DNA from: Symsagittifera roscoffensis
Lineage: Eukaryota > Xenacoelomorpha > Acoela > Convolutidae
Length of the DNA stretch: 64,000 bases
Assembly: GCF_963678635.1 (NCBI RefSeq)
Contig: NC_087063.1
Span: 85,793,574-85,857,573 of the forward strand
Reading direction: 5' to 3'
Shown here: positions 1 through 11,660 of the stretch, piece by piece
Layout of the letters: each line of letters opens with the position of its first letter
How positions within the stretch are numbered: the stretch's first letter is position 1
Made by a program: the position numbers and the translations under genes
Notes under the pieces: generated by a model
The model's database searches: none
The model's input: only the letters and a program-made list of their open reading frames with translations
Told to the model about the DNA's origin: nothing

Positions 1-2600
1 TTACTTTATTCAACCGCTATTACCTTTTGGTAGGGGTATCAGGGCTTTTCTAAAAAAAATTATAAAACGTGAAGGGTCTACCCTCCCAAATTGGTGAATT
101 TGCTAAAAACAACCTCAAAAAATTTTCACGCTTACTTTTCCGAAAAAATTTTGTCTCTATCAGTAAGCTCAGCTAATTTCTGATCTATTGGTACCAAGAT
201 CAACTCAATATGCCTAGTAGTTCCAAAGTTATTAGCCAAAACGTCTTTTTTTCTAAAGTCAAGAAATTTCTCTCTTATAGGTTCCGCCTAACTTTTTCCG
301 CAAATCTGGTCCTTTCGACCTAAAAATTATTGATCCGAGCTCAAAAGGCCTATACTCTTCTAGTTCAATGCAAAAGACCCGATCTAAAACGCTTTAGTTG
401 AAAAAATTTGCAAAAAACTATGCTACCTGTACCCCTCCGGATTGATGAATCCACCAAATCAAACACGTTAAGTTCGATTTCTCTGCAACCCGGAAGGCTT
501 TCGGGTAGCGGGTTTTAAAACTTGTAGATCACGAAATTTCGGTTTTCGGTACCAAAATAGTTCCAACCACTTTCGAACTAAACTTAACCGGTTCTATCTA
601 TTATGGTAGTGCAGTTACGATGTAACACACTAACTTAGCGCTTTTTTCCGTTTCAAAAAATATCGATATCTCAAAAATCGCGACTTTTGGGGGAATCAAA
701 ATATCGCTATTTTGACCCTAAAAACCGGTCTGCTTTCTGTGTTTTTCACTGAAAAACGGTATAAGAGTATTAATATAGGCTATACTAGTAATAATATTAG
801 TAATACTATACCCCTCCGGGTTTGTTTAATATCCGAATTAAGGTGCTTAACTCGGATATTCGCAGTTCGGTGAAGGGTCACTACAGTGCAGCACTGTCGA
901 GCCCCCCACAGATTACTATCTTACTTTTTGTACCAAAAGGGATACAAAACTTGTTAACGATACCCAACAGTCGATTGTTGTTGTCGTTGAGCCCCTTTTT
1001 GTTGCTCCTTGTACTGCTTGCCAGATCAGTCTTCTCCCAAGACCCCTCCGAATTGAGCGCAAATCAGCTGACCCTTCCGGATTGAGCGCAATTTATCATT
1101 AACGTGCTTAAATGCTCAAATAACCCTTCAGTTCAAGCCTCACAAACGGGCCACAAAATTGATCGTAACAATCCTGACTGATATAAATGCCTGTAACAAC
1201 AATATATCTACCAAAAACAAACGGGAGGGTCGGATCACATCTTGTCCGGGGGATGATTTCTACTGAATTTTTTTTACTGTTTTTGGTTTTTTCGGTTATT
1301 TTTTTAATGTTTTTTGTTTTTCTGGCGTACTATACTACTTTTTGTTTGGTTTTATATATATCTTTAAGTGTTTTTGGTCACGGACCATTCAGGAAAGGAC
1401 GGGAACGCGAATCCCCCCACCCTTCCTGGTTCGTGAATTTTCGGTCTTAACTAGGTTAAAAAGCTATTCACGGTAATCCGGAAGGCTTCCGCGTTCCGAA
1501 CTACCCTTCCGCCCCGGCGGTTTAGGCCTATTAAGGGCGTTAATGTGAGCATCCGCTCGGCGCGGAGTGCTCGTTAACGGTTCTGCCGGTCATGATTTTA
1601 AAAGGAATAACACCCAGGAGCGCCATAAAAACATGTATGTAACATTCGCCCTGAAGATACATATCGACGGAAAATAAAACTAAGTCCTAAGACGACTGGC
1701 TAACGTCTAAACAGAGCTTTATATGCTTTTCACCGTCTCTACCAAGCCAGTACTTTCGGTGGTATTTTCTAACATCGGGTCGACAAAAACGTTACTGCTT
1801 TCGGCTTCGGTCAAAACACTCAAATTAACTTAATTACATGCAGGAGTAGTGAGCTCATGACTGGGTCTCAGTATCCCCAGACCACGAGGTCACTCCTAAA
1901 AACAGGGCTATTGCTATTTATTGAATTATTATTGTTTTTGTTCAGTAGATAAAAATCATCATCTCCATCGAAGATGGATCAACCCTTTCCCCCAACTCCT
2001 AGCTTCTCATCCTTATCAAAATGAATCCAGATGTTAATTAAATTCAATTCAGGACATGACAGGAAGCTAAAAGTTTATGTAAAAGGATAAAAGTCTCAGT
2101 CCCGAAACCCTTCCGGATTCTTGAATCCACTGAATCAAGCACGTTAAACTTGACTTCTCCGTAACCCGGAAGGCTGTCTTCCACCCTTCACCGTTGCTCG
2201 CAACGGCCTTGCAACTATTGTAGCGACACAATAGTTGCAACTCGGAACGTTCTCTGTCAATTCCGTGATTCGTTGTCGTTTTTTTATTACAATTTTTGTT
2301 CTTCTTGCTATCGCACCTAATGTTGTTCTGTTTCTTTTAGCTCTCTTGCCAAAATGGCCGTTTCTGACGTTTCTCAGAAATGTTACGTCATCACTTCGAA
2401 AATTTAAAATTTAGGAATTTCCGAATCCTTCAACCTTCACGTTTTGTTCAATCGTTCGAATAACCTTCTTAATCCTTCAAAATCACTAACTCGGAAGGTT
2501 CACTGCTAAAACTCGAAATCTGCAGAGATTGCGTTTTGTCCATTCTGGTCGAATGTCACAGTCGTTTTAGAACCTAGCTTTATTTTCCGTCGGTATGTAC
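1..2600. other. Non-coding DNA upstream of the first gene
   Basis: I see no convincing gene here. The open frames at 822-1085 and 1187-1450 are low-complexity, hydrophobic and T-rich. The stretch contains recurring short blocks of the form CCC(C/T)TCCGGATT or CCGGAAGG (around 435, 490, 810, 1041, 1070, 1480, 2105, 2165). The blocks near 430-510 and 2104-2180 are diverged copies of one sequence about 75 bp long, with GAATCCAC, CACGTTAA and ACCCGGAAGGCT in the same order. It may be the 5' region of the following gene or an old repeat. Confidence 0.5.
2191..2240. repeat. Two adjacent hairpins
   Basis: The first is CCGTTG-ctcg-CAACGG at 2191-2206. The second has a perfect 13-bp stem, TTGCAACTATTGT at 2209-2221 and its reverse complement at 2228-2240, with a 6-nt loop. 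They lie side by side about 590 bp upstream of the gag-like gene. Function unknown. Confidence 0.75.
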
Positions 2601-2827
2601 TTCGGGCGAATTTTACATTATATAGTTTACTTTAGAGTATGGTCGGAACATTCTGTTCTCCTTGCACAGCAGGAGGTTGCCCTTGTTAGTTTTTGAGGTT
2701 ATAAGCTTTTTATTGTTTACACTGTATTGCAGTAATGCTGGCTCATTTTTTAAATCGGATATAGTGATTTCCGCGCCCATTGCACAGCATCTCAATCCCT
2801 TAGTTTTGATAACAATTTTTTTCAGGT

Positions 2828-5800
2828 ATGTCTGCTACAGAGATGGATTTTTTTGATAATGAACAAGATTTTTTGGCTGTTTCTGACAGCGAACTATCTT
2901 TATTCGAAGAAGAATGCGAGCTATTTGATGGTGGTCGGCCATCTTTTGTGCCGGTTGATAAAATTGGTAGTTCGAATAATTTATCTCAGAAAGATGTTGG
3001 TGCAAATATGACTTTCATTTCTAAAGCGGTGTACAATTTAGTATCTAACATTTTTAAATGTCCAGTGTCAGAGGAAACCTTGAAAAGAAATATAGCTTTA
3101 ACAGCACCTAAAGTTCCTTTTCTTAACGTCCGTCCGGTTGATCCCTGGTTTAAAAGTGTAAACCCGACCTTACTTCCGGAGTGTCTAGAGTCTGAATTGA
3201 TAACGCAGAAGTTTATGCCTAATTTTTTGCGGGTCGCTTTTCCATTAGTTAGTCTTTTGGATGCCATGTCGAAAGGGCGGCTGACTCAATCTCGCATTGA
3301 AACATCAATTACTGATTCTTTACTTCTGCTGTCTTCGGCTTTGGAAAATGTGAACTCATGGAGGCGCGACAGTCTAATGCGTCGATACAATTTAGGTCAC
3401 TTAAAGTCCCCAGATGTTAGCCCTGCCGAGAACCCCTACTTGTTCCCCCAGTACTTTGAAAAATGCGCGAAATACCCTACTGTTGAAGACCTATATCAAG
3501 CCAGTGAAACTTTACCGGATTTAGAAATTAACTCAACTGCGAAGTTTGCCAATGAAGCCGTGTCAGGCGATTCGAATGCAGGCCAACTTGATTCTAAGGT
3601 TCAAAAGCTGATTCGAGACACTTATCTTCTGCAGACAATGGGAAAAGATAGTTTCACGGTTAGTAAACATTTCCTGAAATGTCCTCTTCCTTCAACAACT
3701 TTATTGTGAAATACTTGATTTATGTTTCAGCAAACGGTCGACGAAATTAAGTCAAAACTCTCGGTAGGTTCTCAGATCAAAACATGTAAGTGCGCGGTGT
3801 TGGGATCGCCAGCTTCCAATGTACAAGACAAAGGAGTCATCACTGACAGGTTTTTGGTCATCATTAAACTATCTAAATTAGTACTCACTAACAAAAATAA
3901 CAGATGATAAAAAAAGTTTTTTTTTTCCATATCAGAAATGTCTGCATTTTAGTTTCAGTAAAAAAATCTAGAGTAATTTGAGTCGATAAAATTCATAGAC
4001 ATTTTAAAAACGCATTCTGCTTTTAGCGCTAGCACAGCTGCATCAAGCCCTAGGTAATATATCACAAATCTATTATCATTAGGCAATAGTTGTAATTGAA
4101 ATTTAAACTGGTTTTCAGCGTTGTGAAACTGGGAGCTGTAAACCTTAAACCCGTCAAGTAAGTACAGGCAATTATTATTGGATTTAAAATCCAATGAACA
4201 GTTAGAAAGAGATTACATTTGTTTCAGAACTGGCACCCAAGGTTCAGGTTCTCTGGTTGCGAATAGTTCCAATAACCAGAATGTGCAAAATAGGACTCTG
4301 GGTCAATCAGCCGATGCTAAATTTGGTGCACCCACAAAAAGCGCTTCGCCAGATATATCGGTAGTCGATGCATCAAAACCAGACGATTGTAGCACAAAAC
4401 TTTTACTTTTGAATAAAGAAAGTGCTTCGAAAAATAAAGCAAGTGGCAATACTGATTTTTCGGAGGATATTTTTGAGGTAGTAACGCCAGGTGCGGCTGA
4501 TTCTAACAATACTGATTTGAACATCAGTAGTGGTATTACCATTGAAGATGAAAGCGAGGATGTTGAAATCGAAGGCGATAATTCTAAAAACGCTGCGAAT
4601 GAACTGGAATCTGAAATTGTAATTTTGGAAGTGTTAGATGATGCCGATGACAAGGAGTCATCGACATTGGTCCAAAATGAGGCAGGTTCTGCGTCTCAGA
4701 GATCCTTGGCCCCCAAGAGAAAAATAGTCCCAATTACGGGGCCATCACCGAGTCCTCCAACTTCTAAGCTCGGCGTTATAAGTCAACAGCCTAACGTGAG
4801 AACTGTGACATCATTAAACCCTATAAAACTCCCCGTGCGAACTCTGGGAGGCACTCCTCCTGTAGAGAATCAAAATCTTGCATCTAGTTCTTTTTCTAAC
4901 CTTTCTAAACACACGAAACCCGCTCTAAATACTAGGAATGTTACCCGAGTTGTAGCTCCAGCCCCGGTGGCTATCCGGGTACAAGGCGGCAACAAAAACC
5001 AGAACCAAAGTGCCACGGCATTCCAGACAGCTGCTGCTATGGTGGGGATTGGTAATAACTCACAGCAGCAGATGAGCAGCGGAGCACGAATAGTGCGAGC
5101 TACTGGTGACTCATTCGGTTCAATTTCCCAGCAGAATCAGAATATACCCGCTAAAAGGTAAATTTTGATGACTTCCCTGTCTTTGAAATTTAATCGAGTT
5201 ATTGCGTTTGTCTCTCTGACTATGATTATGGCATTATCCTTAGCATTTCTGAGAAATTGTTGGCCGCAATTTCTCTCTAGTGTACCAAACAAATAATCAG
5301 GTCAGATGTCAGAATATCAAACTTCCATAAATAGCAATTTGAAGATAAATAATCAATCTAGCGTGATAATTTTCTATCGAACAAGAGTGTAAAAAGCTCT
5401 AAAATCCAAATCCTGATCGGTTTCTATTTCCGCAAGTAGATTTTCAGTTTTTCCAGCGGAATAAATAATTTACCGATTGATCCTGTTTTCCTAATTTGGG
5501 TTAATTTTATCGAAAAAGCACCAATTATGTATCTATTATATATTTAAATGCGGGCTCCACTATCTCGCCATGTTTAAGCTTTTTCAATTTTGTTATTATT
5601 TATTATTATGTTAAAATCTTTAACAAAAGAATTTTCGCGCATTTAAGCTATATCGTATATTGAAATGGTTAAGATTTTTTTTTTCGATTTTCCAGTTTGA
5701 ATTCAGTGTTTATTTAATCAAGTTTGAAATTAACAACCCAATACTGGGATGCTTTCAGGGTTTTCCCAGGCTTTGCAATTCTAGCCTCCCTAGATGAATT

Positions 5801-7412
5801 TTTGAAATTCTCGCCCTATTGTTGGGTGCTGTCATGGTACCCTCAGTAGTTGCGAATCTTGCCAAATCTAACTTCTCAAATCCTTGTAGTTTTCGAGATA
5901 TGACGTTTTTTTTTATGTTTTCAAAAACTTAGGTTTTAAAAAATTCTAAAACTTTGAAAATCTTAATCCTGTTGTTGGAAACTGGTAGGGTACGCTCAGG
6001 GGTTGCAAATCTTGCCTCTGAATATGACTGCTTAAATCCTTAGATATGAAGTTTTTTAGGATTTTTTTTCCAAATGTTTCAGAGAACTTATATTTAAAAC
6101 ATTTCACAAAATTTGAAGTTCCCATCTCTATAGTGAAGTTCGGTTTTCTCAAAAAAATGTTAGAAAACAAATTTAATTTTTTCTTAAAAAATTGAAGTTC
6201 GCATTTCTGTAGTGGGGACTGTCAAAGTATTCTCAGATTCTCAGGGGTTGCGAATCTTGCCTTTAAATATCAGTGCTCTAATCTTGTTGGTTTTCCAGAT
6301 ATGAAGTTTTTTTGCCGAAAACTTAAATAAAAACTTTTTCAAAATTTGAAATTCTTAACCTGTAGGTGGGGGCTGTCAGAGTAATCTCAGGAGTTGCAAA
6401 AATTAGGCCTCCAATTATGAATGCACAAATCTTTTTAGTTTCGAGATACGGGGGTTTTTGTGATTTAAGAAATTATCAGAAAACTTAAATTACAAAATAT
6501 TTCACAATGAAATTCCCAACCCTGTAGTTGTGTGCTCTCAGATTATTGTCAAGGGTTGCGAATATTGCCTTCAAAAAAGACTGCTCAAATCTTGGTAGTT
6601 TTCGAGTTTGACGTTTTTTTCTGGTTTTGAAAAAATATATCTTTTTTAGAAAACTAAAGTTTGAAGTTTCTCAAAATTTGAATTTCGGTAAGTTGTTGTT
6701 GGGTACTGTAAGAGTAAGAGTACTCTCAGAAGTGGCAAATCTTGCGTCCAAATGCAAGTTCTCATTGCTGTTAGTATCCGAGATGTGACGTTTCTTGGTT
6801 GATTTTAAATTTTTTCAAAGAACTTATGTAAAACTTCACAAAGTTTTATGGTTTTTCAAAATTTGTATTAAAAAGCTTGAATAGAAAACTTTGAAAAGTT
6901 TGTAATTACCAACCCTGTAATGGGCTGCTGTCAAAGTACACTCAAAGGATGCAGGTCTTATTTCCAAAATATGTGGTTTCTTAGAGTTATTAAAACTTCG
7001 AAGCACCGAGGGTGCGTTACACGCTAGTTCTTGAAATTCAAATAGTTCTAAGGCAAGTCATCTAATTTTTTCTTTGTTGTTAGTCAGTATTTTTTTCAGT
7101 TTGCGTTCATTGATTCTTTTCCAACTATCTGTTGGCTGAGTTTAATGACTGAATGATTAAATTAGGACGAGACAGGATCCTCAATGGAGTGCAATGGAGT
7201 TCGGAGGGGGAGTTGGGGGGAGGGGAGGAGTGCATCAGCAGCAGCAGATGCCGCAACAGGGGGGAGGAGGCATGGGAATGTGGAGCCAACAGCAGAATCA
7301 GCAAGGAATACAGAACCAGTTCAACCAGCAGATAGGGGGCAGGGGAGGAATGGGGGGCAACTTCCCCAGACGGAACAACAATAACAATAGAAGGGGAGGA
7401 GGAATGTTCTAG
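2828..7412 (+). CDS. Spliced DIRS-gag-like protein with Q/N- and glycine-rich tail (708 aa)
   Basis: Four exons join in frame: 2828-3658, 3731-3849, 4228-5157 and 7166-7412, total 2127 nt, all with GT-AG borders (the donor after 3849, GTTTTT, is weak). An acceptor at 2824-2825 directly precedes the ATG, so a 5' UTR exon probably lies upstream. Residues 1-45 are acidic. About residues 85-200 are helical, with a P-V-N/D-P-W segment, LLDAMSK, LLLLSSAL and NSWRRDSLMRR, the order seen in gag proteins of DIRS-type retrotransposons. The middle is Ser/Asn/acidic and disordered. The last exon encodes runs of Q, N and G ending RRNNNNNRRGGGMF. Similar basic glycine-rich ends occur in nucleic-acid-binding gags. 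No reverse transcriptase or recombinase follows, so it may be a domesticated gag or a host gene of unknown role. The exon structure is well supported; the family assignment is tentative. Confidence 0.5.
5158..7165 (+). repeat. 2-kb intron with degenerate tandem repeats
   Basis: From about 5820 to 6990 a unit of roughly 160-220 bp recurs seven times. Each carries a block like CTGT-A-(A/G)-GTA-CTCA followed by (G)GTTGC(G/A)AATCTTGCC, then a CAAATC-T-GTAGTTTTCGAGAT-TGACG block and an A/T-rich tail. Copies begin near 5828, 5985, 6205, 6365, 6530, 6708 and 6925. The copies are strongly diverged. Confidence 0.6.
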
Positions 7413-8060
7413 CAGTTGAAGTCAATTTGAAAACTGATTCGATCCGAGATGATTCTGTTCTTTGTTGCTCTTAATTAGGTCCTCGCTTTTTTCTCTCTTA
7501 TCTTTACTATTAACTATGTATGCTTACTATGTCCAGATGTATGATATTGACTGTCTCTGATTTGTTATTGCAAAATTTATTATCGAAATTTATGTTCGTT
7601 CTTACTTTTTGAAAAAGAGACAAGAAAGGGTTTCAAGTCGACTTTCAATTCATTGCTTACAGTTTTTGTACAGAAAAAGCTGATAATGCTTGGTTTGTTT
7701 TATCAATGCGTATTTTTTTTTCCACATGAGCGCTTCAGCAAACGTAAAGCTAGAGTACGAGTATTATTTTGTTTTAATCGAAGTCGCAAATATTGGTGAA
7801 ACTTTTGGAGGCACCCTTACGGCTTTTTCATAGTATGTGCTAGAGTGATGAAATCGGAATAAAGACTTTTTTCAAGTGAAAAACTTGTTTGAGGAAATCT
7901 GTATTGCTTGATTCATTACACAAATGGAGTGTAGTGTACAATTATGAATCCATTTTTTCACAACCTTAAATAGCAAATAAAAGTGTTCATTTGGGGTCTC
8001 TGAAGAATCGTTCCAGACATTAGTAGTTTGTCAGAATATGTTTCTTCTTCATTGGTGGCT
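7413..8060 (+). other. 3' UTR and flank of the gag-like gene
   Basis: No coding signal. Candidate polyadenylation signals AATAAA lie at 7858-7863 and 7976-7981. From 7486 on, the sequence is repeated at 15651 as part of a tandem duplication. Confidence 0.4.
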
Positions 8061-8850
8061 AGTCTTAGTCTACTTTAACCGTCTCTGGCGCCGATGCGAT
8101 GACGCGAGACTCCTAATTTACAGGTGGGAGATTCAAATCCGGAATTTTGAAATAATTTGTTTTTGTTTGATGGCGTTTTTGCTGCCTAGCATTAGCAATT
8201 CAAAATTGTTGTTGTGACGCTTTTTGTACTAATTTTCTCATTATAAGTACCTTTGCGAGAGCAAGTGTCTACTAATCGGGAATTATTCTTTTTCCGGAAA
8301 ACTAATTCTTTTCCACTTATTTTCTTCTTTTAAAACCTCTCAGCTTCGTTTGCACTTGGTCTAGGTGTAACGCTATCACTTTCACGACCTAAGGTCAGGA
8401 GTTCGAGTCTCTGCCGGACCTTGTTTTTTCAGAATGTATCCAAATGAACAATTTTTTTTCGTTAAAAATTGAATTGTCGGATTTCGTTTGTCTGCTCAAG
8501 TTTTGTCGGCTAAGTTGCCACTTTGTGGGCTTTGCTCGTTCTGTAAGCAACTGTCATTGCAATTGCAAGAGTTGTTAATTCTAGTTTCAAGGGAGACTTG
8601 AAAGATTTTTTTTTAAAAATGATAAATTCTTTTTCGTTCAACTGGTGTATGCTCAAATTTTGTCGGCATAGATGCCAGATCACTGATAAGGCGGTCGCTC
8701 TTACAACCAAAGTTTTTGAGTGTTCCACCCGAAGCTCTCGACCGGACTCTGTTTTTTTTTCAGTATATATGAAATAGAGTTTCTTTCCAGGAAAGATTGA
8801 ATTGTCGGTTTTTCGTTTGTCTGCTTATTTCTTGTCGGCTGATATTTACA
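8060..8850 (+). repeat. Cluster of tRNA-derived SINE-like repeats
   Basis: Three tRNA-like heads occur in tandem. One (about 8060-8150) has a B-box-like AGATTCAAATCC. One (8350-8590) has GTTCGAGTCTC at 8401, then a body with AATTGTCGG, GTCTGCTCAAG and TTGTCGGCTAAGTTGCC. A diverged third lies at 8630-8850. The same series recurs at 16220-17010 in duplication copy 2, and the TTGTCGGC body recurs in introns elsewhere (13.3-13.7, 38.05 and 48.8-50.8 kb). Confidence 0.55.
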
Positions 8851-8999
8851 CCGAAGACTTTAGTCAAGGTGTTATGGTATCGTGTAACGGGTTTTTTTTT
8901 TTAATGTTGTCTGTTGTCAAGTGTCGACAAATAACGTCCACAGTTATCAATTATCATCTGGGCTGGACTATATCGCGCTATGTCACGTGATTGCGTATG

Positions 9000-9340
9000 T
9001 TTGTTTCTTTATTTGTTCATCTTTATTTATTTAATTATCTGTTCTTCTATTTATTTAATTATGTTTAGTTTGCTTATATTTATTTATAATTTATGTATGT
9101 ACATATTTATTTTTGTTTATTTTTATCACGTGTTTTGTTTATTTATTTAATTATTCTTTCTTTCATTTAGTTTTGCTTTTATTATTTCTGCGTGTGTATT
9201 TATTTAATTTATTTTATTTTCATTTATTTATATTATGGGTCTGTTTGTTTGGTTATTTGTTCATATATATTTTTTCATGTCTATTTAATTATTTGTACAT
9301 TTCACTTTTGCTTTTATTTATTTATTTATAAAATGACTAA
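9000..9340. repeat. Low-complexity TTTA-rich tract
   Basis: Irregular repeats of TTTATTTA and TTTAATTA. The open frames inside it are compositional only. Confidence 0.7.
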
Positions 9341-9437
9341 TTCAGTAATAATAATAATGTACATTGTTCATCAGGTATCGGTTTTGCTGTTTTTTTAATG
9401 AAGTTTAGAGAAAAAATAATTTACATTGTATTTTTAG

Positions 9438-10403
9438 TCCACTTGTTCGCAAGGACTTTTTTCCGTGAAATCCGCGCGTTGGATACAGCCATCAAGTCTT
9501 CAGATTGGTCATTTATTCCCGTTGGACTATTGCGCTACACACATTTATCTACCGATGGTGTTCATTTGTCGCAAATGGGCTGCCTGAATTTGGCGAAATT
9601 AATTTGTGAGAGAGTATCCTTAACTCTTTTGACATCTGTCGTGGTAAATACTTTTTGTCTATTCTATTTTTTTTTCTGTTGTATTCCACTGAGCACTTAA
9701 ATGTCATAATTTTATTTTTGCAGCCGTTTACTATCAGCTCATCTTCAGTGTTTGGCGTCTCTCAAATTTCCCTTGACGGTTGCAATAAATCTGTTTTGAG
9801 CATAGCTGATTCCCTCTTTGCAGAGCTTTACAAATCATACAAACAGGAATCTTGGACACATGTCAACGGGCGCTCTGTCAAGTGGATTTCAGAGGTTCCA
9901 TACTCATATGGAAGCGTTCGCCAGCCGCCCAACAACTCTTGGTCACCACAGTTGTTGTTGTTAAAGACCTTGTTGGAGAAAGAACTCAAAGTTTCCTTCA
10001 ACAGTGTCCTCATCAACATTTATTGTTCCCTCGAAGAAGTAATATCACAAAATACAGTCATAACAATTAGATAACATAGAAAATGTACTTTGCCTATCAG
10101 TATTTTTAGGGAGTTGGATTTCACGCTGACAACGAACGTGGTATTCCTGATTATCCAACCATTGCCAGCGTATCCCTTGGAGCCACCCGACGCTTTGCAA
10201 TGAAAAGAAACGGGACCACGCGGCGCTCTGAAGTTTCTGTTTTGTTGCCACATGGTAGCGTTTTTACCATGCTCGGAGCTTGCCAGAAAGACTGGAAGCA
10301 CAGCATCTTGAGAGGATCCACTGCACCCGATGGATCGTTTGAGAAATGGAATGGCGTCCGTTTCAATTTGACGTTCCGTAATCAGTTTGACGCTGAACGT
10401 TGA
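9438..10403 (+). pseudogene. Split gene fragment: SGNH-hydrolase tail plus AlkB-type 2OG-Fe(II) dioxygenase
   Basis: Three exons with GT-AG borders fit in frame: 9438-9643, 9724-10038 and 10110-10403 (stop TGA). Exon one ends an SGNH-hydrolase-like domain: the DGVHLS motif holds the Asp/His pair of block V. Its GDSL-type N-terminal half was not found upstream. Exons two and three form an AlkB-type dioxygenase core: W and VPYSYG motifs, FNSVLINIY, iron ligands HAD right after the exon 2/3 join, a second His in WKHSIL, and the 2-oxoglutarate-binding arginines in RFNLTFR. AlkB enzymes oxidatively demethylate nucleic acids. The dioxygenase core appears uninterrupted, but no start codon or 5' part is visible, so this is a truncated gene or the 3' end of a mobile element. 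The whole fragment lies in a segment missing from duplication copy 2. Confidence 0.6.
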
Positions 10404-10849
10404 AGTTTTATGTCATTTTTATTACTTGCCGGTTTTTGAAGGTTGAATTTGAACTTGATTTCGTGGAATACTTAACTGATATCTTTACCTGATTGAAGTT
10501 TTGTTCATGAATACCAACATTGGTACATTTTTCAGATCTGTGTCATGTCTTTGCAAGTATTTTTTTTGTTTTTTGGATTTGTTTTTCGGATTGTTTTACT
10601 GCTACATACTGTCAATTCTGAGACTGCTTCACAATTTCTCAATATAATAAGACTAATAGCTTTTTTTCATTTTAGCTCTTTCTTGTAAGTATATGTGTAA
10701 GTACGATTTTTAGTTATTCCGGAGACCCATATGAGTCTACATGCCAATTTATACGATTGGCCGATTGAAACGACAGGAGGCGTTTTGCTACACATACAAA
10801 CACAATCTTTTGTATTTTATTATAGCTATAGAAATTGATCTACAATGCG

Positions 10850-11660
10850 TAAGTACGACATTTAGTTCTACGATTGTTATTTCAGGTCCTTTGTCAATAT
10901 TTCAGGCTCTTTGTCAATATAGCAAAATTTTGGTGTATATATGTGTTAGTAAGATTTTTAGTTCTACAACGTTTATTCAGGCTCTTCGTCAATATAGCAA
11001 TATTTTAGCGTATACATGTGTTAGTACCATTTTTAGTTCTCGAACTGTTATTTTATGATCTATGTCAATATATCAAAATTTTAGTGTATACATGTGTTAT
11101 TACGATTTTTAGTTCTCGAACTGTTATTTCATGATCTTTGTCAATATATCAAAATTTTATTGTATACATGTGTTAGTACCATTTTTAGTTCTCGAACTGT
11201 TATTCCATGATCTTTGTCAATATAGCAAAATTTTGGTGTATACATGTGTTAGTACGATTTTCAGCTCTAGAACTGTTATTCCATGATCTTTGTCAATATA
11301 GCAAAAATTTGACGTATACATGTGTTAGTACGATTTTTAGCTCTCGAACTGTTATTTCAAAATCTTTGCCAATATAGCAAAATTTTGGTGTATACATGTG
11401 TTCGTACGATTTTTAGCTCACGAACTGTTATTTCAGGCTCTTTGTCAATATAGTAAAATTTTGGTGTATACATGTGTTAGTACGATTTTTAGTTCTAGAA
11501 GTGTTATTTTATGATCTTCGTTGATATATCAAAAATTTAACCTATACATGTGTTAGTACGATTTTTAGTTCTAGAACTGTTATTTCAGGCTCTTTCTCGA
11601 TATAGCAAAATTTTGGTGTATACATGTATTAGTACGATTTTTTGTTCTAGAACTGTTATT
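10850..11660 (+). repeat. 77-bp minisatellite, about 10-11 copies
   Basis: The unit contains TACGATTTTTAGTTCT, GAACTGTTATTTCA, TCTTTGTCAATATAGC and AAAATTTTGGTGTATACATG. Copies start about every 76-78 bp from 10850. It follows the AlkB exon by about 450 bp and is absent from duplication copy 2. Confidence 0.85.

Noticed and set aside
822-1450. Two 87-aa open frames
   Set aside because: Hydrophobic low-complexity sequence with no splice context or recognisable domain.
2662-2856. 64-aa signal-peptide-like ORF before the gag-like gene
   Set aside because: It overlaps the splice acceptor and start of the main gene in another frame and is probably intronic.
9113-9398. Leu/Phe/Tyr-rich ORFs suggesting a membrane protein
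   Set aside because: They come from TTTA-type low-complexity DNA.
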